From: an uncultured Lachnospiraceae bacterium
Lineage (GTDB): Bacteria; Bacillota; Clostridia; Lachnospirales; Lachnospiraceae
Assembly (NCBI GenBank): GCA_910586755.1
Contig: CAJUJM010000043.1
Coordinates: forward strand, 1-64,000
Length of the DNA: 64,000 bases
Reading direction: 5' to 3'
Positions 1 to 8,931 of the stretch are shown piece by piece (the stretch's first letter is position 1; the number at the start of each line of letters is the position of its first letter). Position numbers and translations under genes: made by a program. Under the pieces are notes generated by a model, which was given only the letters and a program-made list of their open reading frames with translations, searched no databases and had not been told where the DNA came from.

Positions 1-357
1 AAGAAAACGGGTGTTCATAAGGGTAAAATCTACTACCAATTTTTTCCCAAACGAAAATAAGTGATCTAAAAAATCATACATTTCCCTTTTCCGCAATGAA
101 TGATACTCTTTTGACTGATTATCAAATCCGCTTACCTGAAAGCCCTCCTCAATTTTACCCTCATTAGATGTTCCTTGACTAAAATATTCTATTTCGTAAT
201 ACTTTGATGGTTTTAAATCTTCCTTAATTCGACTCCCTCTCTTTTCTCCCCCTTCTTTAGCTTTTCGTTGAGTTTTAGCATATAAAAAAATGTAATCTTT
301 CTTACCCAACAATTCATATGCAAAATCAGAAGTCATCATTCTATTGTACAAATTCAT
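1..357 (-). CDS. Partial ORF, fourth gene of the left-edge defence-like operon
   Basis: An open frame of 119 codons runs from an ATG at 357-355 to the window edge with no stop, so the C-terminus is missing. The ATG lies one base after the stop codon of the upstream ATPase gene, so translation is probably coupled. The visible part is charged, starts MNLYNRMMTSDFAYELLGKK and has a Lys/Arg/Glu-rich stretch at about residues 27-45. I recognise no domain, signal peptide or membrane segment. By position it is the last known member of the methyltransferase/PRTase/ATPase operon and could be its effector, but that is inference. It is as AT-rich as its neighbours. Confidence 0.7.
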   Translation of the reverse strand, partial: MNLYNRMMTSDFAYELLGKKDYIFLYAKTQRKAKEGGEKRGSRIKEDLKPSKYYEIEYFSQGTSNEGKIEEGFQVSGFDNQSKEYHSLRKREMYDFLDHLFSFGKKLVVDFTLMNTRFL

Positions 358-358
358 C

Positions 359-2188
359 TTAAATAAACTCCAATTCTTGTTGAATATACTCGCTATTTAC
401 CTTTCGTGAAATATCTCTGATTTGATTTCGTGACTTTGGGCGGCTAAGCATAGAATAAATTTCTACATCTTTTAGTTCGCATTTTTGTCTTTTTCTATAA
501 GATATTTTAAAATATGGAGCAAAAATCGGGTGTAGCATATAATCCCTTCCATCCAATACAATATCTCCTGAATTTTTGACTTTATTTACTTTTGAGGGAA
601 TTAATACCCCCCATACGACGGCATCACGTAAAACCATCCTCAATTCCTTTTCCATATCTTTATCTAGCTTTGACGTCGTTATTATAGAAAAACTATTTGC
701 TTCAAATTTTTTTATCCTTTGATCTTGAATACAATCTGCAAACAAATTCCCTAATGCATTAACCAAATTTTTAGTTTTATACCCATTAACCGGAATATAA
801 TCAATCTGATTAAAAGATGCTTCTGATACCCTGTTTACTGCTTTTGTCTGCCTATTAATATTTATTGTTCCGTACACCTGGCCTAATTTATCATAATCAC
901 CAAATGAATAATGCAATATTTCCAGCATCGTTCTCGTATTGCTATTTGAAAGCTTAATAAACGTGTTAAACCCACAATATTTCCGGCTTTGTTCACATTC
1001 TGAGCTAATTTGGAAAATTATATTCTTCTTATAATTGTGGAGCCAGTTTTTATATTTTTCAGATCCACTTCCTAAATTACTAAAAATTTCTTCTTCTGTA
1101 CGCTTCTTCTCATACAAAATAAAAATTAGCTTTAAGTCTATTGCTCTACTAATCTTGTCTATAACTGTCTTTTTAGCGGGATATTGCTCTTTTAGCTGTA
1201 TCCGCATATTTTCTTTATATTCTTCGATTCTTTCCCAGGATTCTATATCAGTCTCGTCGTCTGTAATCTCCAGATAACTATCTATCTCAAGATTTGCTTT
1301 ATTATAGTGTATCTGTTGTTGATTATAGAAGTACTCTAATCTATTTGCACATATTCTTCTAAGATGTTCTTTCACTTTTTTCTCTGAACCAACAATATCT
1401 TTAACATAATCAAATTCTTCATAATCATGTCCAGATATTAACTGCTCTTTTTCTGCTACTGTATCTTTGGTTAAAAAGCCTTCAGGCCTCATGCAGACTT
1501 TGTATGTCAAAACATATGACGACCCTTTAATAAAGGAATTAACAACTCGCTGTTGTGAACGTGTCAGATTTTCATATTCATCAAGTAACACACAAAAACA
1601 TGTGTTGGAAAATACTTTTTCTTTTCTTAATTCTTCACAAAACTCACTGACAAATGTCGTATATTCAAAATAGCAAATGCTCTTCCCATTTTGCAAATTA
1701 ATCAATGTCTTTTTCCGAATATGCTCAAATACATTTGCCAGTTTATCAAAAGTATCTACCTTCTCTTCCACTTGCAACTCAATATCTGCCATTACTTTTC
1801 TGCAGATTGCTTTTTCCCTCATATAATCTATTTTCTGTTCTTTCTTAACTTCCTCCAGAGTATAGCATAATAGCTTCCCTAAAATCGCAGCTATAGACTG
1901 CGAAAATGCCGCAATATTCTGATCTGCTGTAATTTCTGGATTATTTAATGCTTTTACATATGCTGTTTCAAAACGGTAATAAACTCCAACATACTCTAAG
2001 CCTTTAGAAGAATTAAATGTTTTCTCCAAATGTTTTAAAATAGTAGTCTTTCCAGACCCCCTCTCTCCAAAAACCAAAGATGCTTTTGGGGAGATTAGTC
2101 TCCCAATATGATCAGGTTCTACAAAAAAGCATTTTTGCTTTTCTGGTGAAATTTCCGTTGCTTTAAAATCAATAAATGGAGTATTCAT
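359..2188 (-). CDS. P-loop ATPase of a conflict system (ORC/CDC6-like)
   Basis: A 609-residue protein with a Walker A motif GERGSGKTT at residues 41-49 and a Walker B-like strand CFCVLLDEYENL at 197-208 (acidic pair D203/E204). The long remainder is charged and helical with no membrane segment. The early Walker A, DE Walker B and large C-terminal region resemble the STAND/ORC-CDC6-like AAA ATPases found in bacterial conflict operons. I did not search for homologues. Its ATG overlaps the end of the PRTase-like gene by 4 bases, and its stop is followed one base later by the next ATG, so the genes form one transcription unit. It probably senses or transduces a signal at the cost of ATP. The exact family is uncertain. 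Confidence 0.72.
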   Translation of the reverse strand: MNTPFIDFKATEISPEKQKCFFVEPDHIGRLISPKASLVFGERGSGKTTILKHLEKTFNSSKGLEYVGVYYRFETAYVKALNNPEITADQNIAAFSQSIAAILGKLLCYTLEEVKKEQKIDYMREKAICRKVMADIELQVEEKVDTFDKLANVFEHIRKKTLINLQNGKSICYFEYTTFVSEFCEELRKEKVFSNTCFCVLLDEYENLTRSQQRVVNSFIKGSSYVLTYKVCMRPEGFLTKDTVAEKEQLISGHDYEEFDYVKDIVGSEKKVKEHLRRICANRLEYFYNQQQIHYNKANLEIDSYLEITDDETDIESWERIEEYKENMRIQLKEQYPAKKTVIDKISRAIDLKLIFILYEKKRTEEEIFSNLGSGSEKYKNWLHNYKKNIIFQISSECEQSRKYCGFNTFIKLSNSNTRTMLEILHYSFGDYDKLGQVYGTININRQTKAVNRVSEASFNQIDYIPVNGYKTKNLVNALGNLFADCIQDQRIKKFEANSFSIITTSKLDKDMEKELRMVLRDAVVWGVLIPSKVNKVKNSGDIVLDGRDYMLHPIFAPYFKISYRKRQKCELKDVEIYSMLSRPKSRNQIRDISRKVNSEYIQQELEFI

Positions 2189-3093
2189 ATTTCTTCACCT
2201 CTTTTAAATAATTGTTGCCAATTATCAGAATGTGCAAACAACAATAATAGTGTATTATTGGGACAGCCATGTTCAAAGACTATCGGAATATTCAATATAT
2301 ATGAAGACAAGTTCTGAAACTCTTCATTATTTTTCACTACACTATCTGTAAATTTTTGAAGCTCTCTTATCAGCTCCTGTCTTTTATCAATATCAATCTT
2401 CTCATATATTAATGCCTTTTCATTTAAATAATTTAGATCGTCACTTATTAAGTCTACATAAGTTATCCTAATTTTTGAATATTCATTAGTAAGAGTCCTT
2501 TTTGCTTCTTCATGAATTACATAAACCGAAATAACTATTTCGATATCTTCGATAATATTAGGTAATAACCCCAGTTCAATCTTCGACCCATTAAACTCAA
2601 TTTTTTGTTTAAGAACCTCTAGCATTTGTTTTCCAGAACCGGAAAAATCGTCTACCAGAACAAATCTGCGTATTCCATTCTTATAGTTCTTTTCTATATC
2701 ACCTATACTTGAAAACAAATGATTTCCTCTTCCCAAAATACTTCTCCAGTAACCCAAAATTTTATGAGCACTTGACGTAGGATCGCTTTGCAGTGCTGCT
2801 GGAATAAAGTTTGTTACATTCAAATATTTATTCCATTTATTGTCTAAAACAGCATCTTCTATATAGGAATAGCCATTTTCTTTCACTGTTTCTGCATAAA
2901 CCTGCCCCTTCAAATTATTGATTAAAAATCTTGTATATGCTTTTAGTTGTGCTGCATTATAAAATATTACACTATCTAATATCAGTTCTGCTAGTTTCTC
3001 ACTTGTTCCAAAATTTCTAATCCAATTTTCAAGATCTCTTTTTTCTATACCACTCCACCATTGCACATCAATATATTGCTTGTATTTGTCCAT
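2185..3093 (-). CDS. Phosphoribosyltransferase-like protein of a conflict system
   Basis: A 302-residue protein whose clearest signature is FVLVDDFSGSGKQ at residues 144-156. This matches the PRPP-binding loop of type I phosphoribosyltransferases (hydrophobic strand, two acidic residues, then a Gly/Ser/Thr-rich turn). The N-terminal 100 residues are helical and could be the associated winged-helix-like region. No purine or pyrimidine salvage subfamily fits, and the neighbours are a DNA methyltransferase and an ATPase, so it resembles the PRTase-CE proteins described computationally in immune-type operons. It follows the methyltransferase gene by 8 bases and overlaps the ATPase gene by 4. The substrate is unknown; nucleotide depletion or nucleotide-signal modification are possibilities only. 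Confidence 0.68.
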   Translation of the reverse strand: MDKYKQYIDVQWWSGIEKRDLENWIRNFGTSEKLAELILDSVIFYNAAQLKAYTRFLINNLKGQVYAETVKENGYSYIEDAVLDNKWNKYLNVTNFIPAALQSDPTSSAHKILGYWRSILGRGNHLFSSIGDIEKNYKNGIRRFVLVDDFSGSGKQMLEVLKQKIEFNGSKIELGLLPNIIEDIEIVISVYVIHEEAKRTLTNEYSKIRITYVDLISDDLNYLNEKALIYEKIDIDKRQELIRELQKFTDSVVKNNEEFQNLSSYILNIPIVFEHGCPNNTLLLLFAHSDNWQQLFKRGEEI

Positions 3094-3101
3094 TTTATCC
3101 C

Positions 3102-4205
3102 CTATAGTAATTCCAAAATATCCCCCATTGTAATATATTTTGTAGTTACACCTTTAGTTGAAATGTTTAATCTTCCATTTGTTGAATTTTTTAATAAATT
3201 CTCATATATATCCGGCCTCCCGGACGATTTTATTACAATCAAGCAGTCTGATATGATTGCATCCTCTTTACTTATACACCAATAATTAGCAAATCTTCCG
3301 ACTCGGTTTACTATAATATCACCTGGCTCAACAGCTTTTGCTTTTTGTACTTTTTTCTTGTCATTACAATATCGTACAGATGGCTGCCATACACCGTCTA
3401 TAACAATACTTGAACTATGAAATACTCTTGTTCCCACTGCTCCCATCTGTGCTGAAGATATATTTCCCCGAAATGCTTTCACATTCTTTTGGGTAGTATG
3501 ACTTTTATGTTCTTTTATCCACATTCCTTCTTGCATTCGTTCTACAGAAATATATTTTTTATCACCTGCTGTCCAGATATCACCTTTACAAATAACTTCT
3601 GCTAACCTGGCTCTTTGCTTTTGCTGGCCTGAATTACTCATGATAAGAGCATATGTACTAATTTTACTACTCCCAAAAGTCTCTATTGGCAGCTTAACTA
3701 TTGAATGTACAGTGTAGCTTTTGCACAATTCGCTTCGAATAGTCAAATATGATTCCCCTTCAAAAAAAGTGGCTGGCAAAATAAATAGCAGTACCCCTTC
3801 TTTATCCGCCAAAAGTAAATTTGCCTGTATCATCTCATTTTCGTAGCGTTTGTTAAGTAACCCTTTAATATTTTCAGTTTCCGCAGCTTTAAATAATCTC
3901 TCATTTTCTTTCAAATATCCAAAAGGCGGATTAGATAGAACCAAATCGTACTTTTTCTTTTCTTTAATAGCAAATTTGCGTCCATCTTCACACAAAAAGC
4001 TGGCGCCTGTAAAACAATTATCCTTTGCTTTTTCATCGATATCCACACCAACATAATGCGCTGGCCCAAATTGCTTTCTGGCAGCGTCCAATAAATTCCA
4101 TGAACCGCAACATATATCTATAATATTGTAGTAAGCTCTCTTAGGCAATAGTTTCATTAGACATTCAGCTAACATAGGAGGTGTGTAAAATTTATAGTTT
4201 CCCAT
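3102..4205 (-). CDS. N6-adenine DNA methyltransferase with specificity-like C-terminus
   Basis: A 367-residue protein with an SAM-binding motif I variant DICCGSWNLL at residues 30-39 and catalytic motif IV NPPF at 92-95, the hallmark of adenine-N6 methyltransferases. Residues from about 250 onward, with a run around GDIIVNRVGR and a following Cys/Ile/Ser-rich strand, look like a target-recognition domain of the HsdS/type IIG kind, so recognition and methylation may sit in one chain. No nuclease motif is visible. It is the first gene of the operon, with RBS AAGGAGG just upstream of the ATG at 4205 and a good promoter behind it. Expected role: marking self DNA for the downstream PRTase/ATPase genes (inference). 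Confidence 0.82.
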   Translation of the reverse strand: MGNYKFYTPPMLAECLMKLLPKRAYYNIIDICCGSWNLLDAARKQFGPAHYVGVDIDEKAKDNCFTGASFLCEDGRKFAIKEKKKYDLVLSNPPFGYLKENERLFKAAETENIKGLLNKRYENEMIQANLLLADKEGVLLFILPATFFEGESYLTIRSELCKSYTVHSIVKLPIETFGSSKISTYALIMSNSGQQKQRARLAEVICKGDIWTAGDKKYISVERMQEGMWIKEHKSHTTQKNVKAFRGNISSAQMGAVGTRVFHSSSIVIDGVWQPSVRYCNDKKKVQKAKAVEPGDIIVNRVGRFANYWCISKEDAIISDCLIVIKSSGRPDIYENLLKNSTNGRLNISTKGVTTKYITMGDILELL

Positions 4206-4243
4206 TTTCTGTCCTCCTTAATTATTAAACGCTACTAAACTAT

Positions 4244-4272
4244 AGTATAAATAATTTCTCTTTTATACGCAA
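4244..4272 (-). promoter_or_regulatory. Sigma-A promoter of the defence-like operon
   Basis: On the minus strand TTGCGT (4267-4272) is followed after exactly 17 bases by TATACT (4244-4249), about 40 bases upstream of the methyltransferase ATG. No palindromic operator is visible beside it. Confidence 0.65.
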
Positions 4273-4309
4273 GATTTTCGAAAAAAATAATACCTACTAA
4301 ATTCCGTCA

Positions 4310-5845
4310 TTAATCGCCTAAAAGCAACTTCTTTCTCCTAAGCATTTCGTCAATTCGCTCCACATATTGGTCTGCATCCTTTACATTTTCTATGCGCTCT
4401 TTGCGGTTTTCTGCCGGGAAAATCAGTTTGGTGGTAGTGCCTGCGCCGCAGGCCAGGATGGTCTGAAGCTCCTCCATGATCAAAATATTATAAATACAGG
4501 CCTTGCCGGGGGCGGCATAGCCTACATTTTCGAAATTTCCGGCCATGTTTTTCTGGCGGTACAAATAGTATGGCTCCAGTCCCATATCTTTTGCCCCTTG
4601 GGCGGCAATCTCCGCCATGGCGTCGATGTCGCATCCGGTTTTATCTCTGTATTCTTCCCAGAGAAGATTGAGCCTGGACGCCCTCTTGATTGCCAGAGAA
4701 TGGACTGTGACGGAATCGGGATTTAGCTCCTTTATCTGCTCCATGGTATTCTTTACATCCCTGCTTGTCTCGCCGGGAAGGCCGATAATCAAGTCCATAT
4801 TAATGTTGTCAAAGCCCAGCTCCCTTGCCAGGGCAAACGTTTCTCTTACCATTTCCACAGAATGACGGCGTCCAATCAGGTCTAAGGTCTCCTGCTTCAT
4901 TGTCTGGGGATTAATGGAAATCCGGGTAACGCCGTGTCCCTTTAACACCTGAAGCTTTTCCCTGGTAATACTGTCGGGGCGTCCGGCTTCCACAGTAAAT
5001 TCCAGAGCCCGATCCACCGGAAAGACAGCCCTCAATCTGGTAAGAAGGGCGTCCAGGTCTTCTGCCGGTAAAGCAGTAGGAGTTCCCCCGCCTAAATATA
5101 CTGTGTCCAATGGACGGCCAGCCATCTTGACTGCTGTATAATCTATTTCTTTAAACAATGCATTTAAGTAATCCCCGGTTCTCCCCTTCCATTTCCCGAT
5201 TGGATAGGAGGGGAAGGAGCAGTACAGGCAGGTGGTGGGGCAGAAAGGAATCCCAATATACAAGCTGTAGCCTTCCTGGTAATTTAAGGGAGTGAGCAAA
5301 CGGCGCTCCCGCTGGGCAATATCTATGCTCAACTGAATTTTTTCCCGGCTTGTCAGGTACATAGAGCCCATATAATCCCGGATCTCTTCCCGGCTCCACC
5401 CCTGTTCCAGCTTAGTTATGGCAATCTTGGTGGGGCGGATGCCGGTTAAAGTCCCCCAGGGAAGCAGTTTTCCGGTCAGGGCATAAAGCATAAAATACAA
5501 CCGGCGCTTGATTTTACTCTTGGAAACGGTGCGGTCGTCATAGGGAAGCCTGATGGGAGCGCATTTTAAAAATTCACCCCACTCCGGTAAAAGCTCCGGC
5601 GGAAAATCCGGCCAGATAAAGGCGGACTGAGCGCCAAGAGCTGCCGGCAAGGTTCGGCATGTGCTGCACGTCTTTTCAAAAATTCTTAGTTCAAACTCAT
5701 CCCGGGCCTCATTTACCTTTCCTTCCACATAAAAGGAAACCTCTGCCCCCTCTTGGTGTGCAAAGGTTTCGCCGGGGTAAAAGGCCATCAGCAGCTCTCT
5801 AATGTCCTGTTCGTATGAATTGTCATTTAATAAAATTCCGATCAT
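4310..5845 (-). CDS. hemZ: Coproporphyrinogen dehydrogenase-like radical SAM protein HemZ
   Basis: A 511-residue radical SAM protein with the cluster motif C202-x3-C206-x2-C209 in the context IPFCPTTCLYCSFPSY, which is the HemZ rather than the HemW version. The length agrees with HemZ (about 500). The family is linked to oxygen-independent oxidation of coproporphyrinogen III in haem synthesis, though in anaerobic Clostridia its real role is unsettled. The N-terminal 190 residues form the HemZ-specific extension. Its ATG overlaps the stop of the MBL hydrolase gene (ATGA), and it ends the rel-MBL-hemZ transcription unit. No clear terminator hairpin follows it; only a T-rich run is seen around 4280-4290. 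Confidence 0.88.
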   Translation of the reverse strand: MIGILLNDNSYEQDIRELLMAFYPGETFAHQEGAEVSFYVEGKVNEARDEFELRIFEKTCSTCRTLPAALGAQSAFIWPDFPPELLPEWGEFLKCAPIRLPYDDRTVSKSKIKRRLYFMLYALTGKLLPWGTLTGIRPTKIAITKLEQGWSREEIRDYMGSMYLTSREKIQLSIDIAQRERRLLTPLNYQEGYSLYIGIPFCPTTCLYCSFPSYPIGKWKGRTGDYLNALFKEIDYTAVKMAGRPLDTVYLGGGTPTALPAEDLDALLTRLRAVFPVDRALEFTVEAGRPDSITREKLQVLKGHGVTRISINPQTMKQETLDLIGRRHSVEMVRETFALARELGFDNINMDLIIGLPGETSRDVKNTMEQIKELNPDSVTVHSLAIKRASRLNLLWEEYRDKTGCDIDAMAEIAAQGAKDMGLEPYYLYRQKNMAGNFENVGYAAPGKACIYNILIMEELQTILACGAGTTTKLIFPAENRKERIENVKDADQYVERIDEMLRRKKLLLGD

Positions 5846-6498
5846 GTAAAATCTCCAGTCCGGGAGAGATATGCCCCCATGGGATTGTACTGCTTTTCAT
5901 GGCCAATGGTTGTGGCCTGGTCATGGCCCGGATAGACTGCAGTGTCCTCAGGAAGCTGAAACAGCCTGCCAATGGACTCTGTCAACTGCCTGCTGCTGCC
6001 TCCCGGAAAATCGGTACGGCCGTAGGACTCCCGAAATAATGTGTCCCCGCTTAACAGAATCCCTTCCCCGGCAATATAATAGCAGACAGAGCCTGCCGTA
6101 TGCCCCGGCGTCTCCAGTACCTTCCAGGTAAGATCTAACAGAGAAAACTCCTCTCCGTCTTTTACCGGGCGGGTAAGCTTTGCTCCATAGCCTCTTCCAA
6201 ACTGGCCGGACAGGTTCAGGCTGGGATCTTTTATAAGCTTCTCTTCCTTCTCACCGGCAATCACATCCACCGGGTAAGCCTTTAAAATGCCCTCTACAGC
6301 TCCAATGTGATCGAAATGGCCATGAGTTAAAACAATGGCAGCAGGGATAAGCTTCAGCTCCCGGCACTTATCAAGAATCCGATCCGGGTAATCCGCCGGA
6401 TCCACAATCACAGCCTGGCTTTCTCCCTCTTTATACAGAATGTAAGTGTTGGTACTAACCATTCCCAACACCATGGTCTGAATCCGTAATTTGCTCAT
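5842..6498 (-). CDS. MBL-fold metallo-hydrolase (glyoxalase II-like)
   Basis: A 218-residue metallo-beta-lactamase-fold protein with the metal motif THGHFDH at residues 58-64, a TPGHTAGS motif near 133, SGDTLF after it and YPGHD near the C-terminus, so all metal ligands are present. This is the short single-domain glyoxalase II-like hydrolase usually found between rel and hemZ in Clostridia. The true substrate is unknown; hydroxyacylglutathione-type thioesters are the usual guess. The start follows an AAGGAGG site at the rel stop codon, and the stop overlaps the hemZ start. Confidence 0.85.
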   Translation of the reverse strand: MSKLRIQTMVLGMVSTNTYILYKEGESQAVIVDPADYPDRILDKCRELKLIPAAIVLTHGHFDHIGAVEGILKAYPVDVIAGEKEEKLIKDPSLNLSGQFGRGYGAKLTRPVKDGEEFSLLDLTWKVLETPGHTAGSVCYYIAGEGILLSGDTLFRESYGRTDFPGGSSRQLTESIGRLFQLPEDTAVYPGHDQATTIGHEKQYNPMGAYLSRTGDFT

Positions 6499-6507
6499 AT
6501 GACCTCC

Positions 6508-8790
6508 TTAGCCTGCAGTTCTCTCAATATCCAGCACGCCTTCTACCTGGCGGATCCGGTTGGTGAGCTGGCTCAGTTCCTCCTTGCCATGAATGTCAAA
6601 GGTCATAATGATAGTGGCCTTGCCCTGTTTGTTGGTGCGGACATTCATGGAAGTAATGTCTATCTGACGCTCGGTAAACACCTTGGATATGTCTACAAAC
6701 ATTCCTATCCGGTTATTGGCAAAAATTTTGATCTCTGTAGAATAGGTGGCCTTATTGCTGTCGTTCTCCGGCGCCTGCCACTCTGCGTCCAAAAGGCGCA
6801 TCCTCTCGTCATCTGGGAGATTGATAATATTGATACAATCTGTACGGTGAACGGAAATTCCCCGTCCCCTGGTAACAAAGCCTACTATCTCGTCTCCCGG
6901 AACCGGGCTGCAGCACTTGGAAAAACGCACCGCCAGGTCGTGGATCCCTTTTACCACAATGCCGCTTTTGGACTTGCTGGTCCCTATCGGAACTTTACCG
7001 TTAGTATCGTTGATGCCGTCTAGAATGTTGGCATCCGTAATCTCCTTCTTTTCCTTTTTACGCTGTTCTTCCAGCATCTTGTTAACGACCTGGCCCTCTT
7101 TTAAGCCCCCATGGCCGATGGATGCCAGAACCGACTCCCAGTCCCGGAATGCATAGCGGCGCATTACCTTTTCCTGGAACTCTGGTTTGTTAATATCTGG
7201 GAAATTTATGCCTTTTGCCTTGCAATAGCGCTCCATCATATCCTTGCCCCGAAGGATATTGTCTTCTTTTAATTCGCTCTTAAACCACTGGTTAATCTTA
7301 TTTTTGGCCTGAGTGCTTTTTACCAGGCCAAGCCAGTCCCTGCTGGGTCCCCTGGAATTCTGAGAAGTAAGGATCTCAATTCTGTCTCCGTTCTGCAGCT
7401 GATAATCAATATTCACCAGCCTTCCGTTTACCTTTGCTCCTACCATCTTGTTGCCTACCGCACTGTGGATGGCGTAAGCAAAGTCAATGGGCGTAGAACC
7501 GCTGGGAAGAGTCTTTACATCTCCCGACGGGGTAAAACAATATACATTTTCGGAAAACAGGTTTAAATCGCTTTTAACCAGGCTTAAAAACTCCTTGCCA
7601 TCGTCTGCTTCCTTCTGCCACTCTAAAATCTGGCGCAGCCAGCTAAGCTTTGCCTCCTCGCTGCCTGCAGCCACCTGGCCGCTGCCGCTCTCCTTATATT
7701 TCCAGTGAGCCGCAATGCCGTATTCTGCAGTCCGGTGCATCTCATAGGTGCGGATCTGGATCTCAAAAGGCTGGCCGTTGCTGCCGATAAGGGTAGTGTG
7801 GAGAGACTGATACCGGTTGGGCTTGGGCATGGCAATGTAATCCTTAAACCGCCCTGGAATCGGCTTAAACATCTCATGGATAACCCCCAGAGCGCCGTAG
7901 CAGTCTTTGACACTGTCCACGATAATCCGCACCGCAAATAAATCGTAAATCTGATCCAGAGTCTTTTTCTGATTTACCATCTTGCGGTAAATACTGAAGA
8001 AATGCTTTACCCGGCCGCTGATCTCCGCGTCAATCCCCGCCATCTTCATATGGCGGCCTACTTCTTTGACAATGGATTCTACAAACGCCTCTCTCTCGTC
8101 CTTTTTTAAGTAAATCTTTTCTGCTAAATCATAATAGACGTCCGGCTCCAAATATTTCAGGGCGAGATCGTCCAGTTCAATTTTAATCTTGGAAATACCC
8201 AGCCGGTTGGCAATGGGGGAGTAGATATCCATTGTCTCCCTTGCTTTTTCCTTCTGTTTGGGCGGCGTCTGATACTGAAGGGTCCTCATATTGTGAAGGC
8301 GGTCCGCCAGCTTGATTAAAATTACCCGGATATCCTTTGCCATGGCAAGAAACATCTTACGCAGGTTTTCCGCCTGAATCTCCGTTTTATCCTGAGACCA
8401 GGAAAGCTGGGTCAGCTTGGTAACACCGTCTACTAAAAGGGCTACCTCGGCTCCAAACTCCTGAGACAGCTCTTCCAAGGTCATTACCGTATCCTCCACC
8501 ACATCATGGAGAAGGGCGGCGATAATGGTTTCTTTATCCAGCTCTAAATCTGCCAGAATAATAGCGACACACAGGGGATGGATAATGTAAGCCTCCCCCG
8601 ACTTTCTCTTCTGTCCCTGGTGGGCGCTGTCCGCAACCTTATAGGCCTTCTCTATCATGCTCAGGTCGTCGGAAGGATGGTATCTTCGAATCCGGCGGAC
8701 CAATTCTTCGTATAACTCTTCTGGGCTGGTAAAGTCAGCCGGTGCTTCCAGTTCCATATCCAGTTCTCTGCGTTTTTTTGCCTCTGTCAT
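6508..8790 (-). CDS. rel: Bifunctional (p)ppGpp synthetase/hydrolase Rel
   Basis: A 760-residue stringent-response enzyme with full domain order: HD hydrolase (H95-D96 in the ALLHDVVEDT stretch), synthetase with RFKD at 314-317 and the YQSLHTT loop near 327-333, TGS domain at about 415-475, then a zinc-finger-like region and a C-terminal ACT domain ending near 758. The intact HD pair and synthetase motifs indicate both hydrolysis and synthesis of (p)ppGpp. RBS AAGGAG lies 12 bases before the ATG, and a promoter is present at 8839-8867. It heads the rel-MBL-hemZ unit. In many Firmicutes apt lies directly upstream; here a Fic/MBL pair separates them. Confidence 0.95.
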   Translation of the reverse strand: MTEAKKRRELDMELEAPADFTSPEELYEELVRRIRRYHPSDDLSMIEKAYKVADSAHQGQKRKSGEAYIIHPLCVAIILADLELDKETIIAALLHDVVEDTVMTLEELSQEFGAEVALLVDGVTKLTQLSWSQDKTEIQAENLRKMFLAMAKDIRVILIKLADRLHNMRTLQYQTPPKQKEKARETMDIYSPIANRLGISKIKIELDDLALKYLEPDVYYDLAEKIYLKKDEREAFVESIVKEVGRHMKMAGIDAEISGRVKHFFSIYRKMVNQKKTLDQIYDLFAVRIIVDSVKDCYGALGVIHEMFKPIPGRFKDYIAMPKPNRYQSLHTTLIGSNGQPFEIQIRTYEMHRTAEYGIAAHWKYKESGSGQVAAGSEEAKLSWLRQILEWQKEADDGKEFLSLVKSDLNLFSENVYCFTPSGDVKTLPSGSTPIDFAYAIHSAVGNKMVGAKVNGRLVNIDYQLQNGDRIEILTSQNSRGPSRDWLGLVKSTQAKNKINQWFKSELKEDNILRGKDMMERYCKAKGINFPDINKPEFQEKVMRRYAFRDWESVLASIGHGGLKEGQVVNKMLEEQRKKEKKEITDANILDGINDTNGKVPIGTSKSKSGIVVKGIHDLAVRFSKCCSPVPGDEIVGFVTRGRGISVHRTDCINIINLPDDERMRLLDAEWQAPENDSNKATYSTEIKIFANNRIGMFVDISKVFTERQIDITSMNVRTNKQGKATIIMTFDIHGKEELSQLTNRIRQVEGVLDIERTAG

Positions 8791-8838
8791 GGTTTCTCAC
8801 CCGCTCCTTTCCATTGTCTTCCAAATTTCATAGTAAAC

Positions 8839-8867
8839 ATTATAATTTTTTTCAGATTAAAATGCAA
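8839..8867 (-). promoter_or_regulatory. Sigma-A promoter of rel
   Basis: Minus-strand TTGCAT (8862-8867), a 17-base spacer and a perfect TATAAT (8839-8844) lie about 50 bases upstream of the rel start. Confidence 0.75.
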
Positions 8868-8931
8868 GCAAATTCAACGCCGTCCCGGCTTTTCTGACAT
8901 TTTTCCCCATAAACCGCCAGGACATCCCCGC

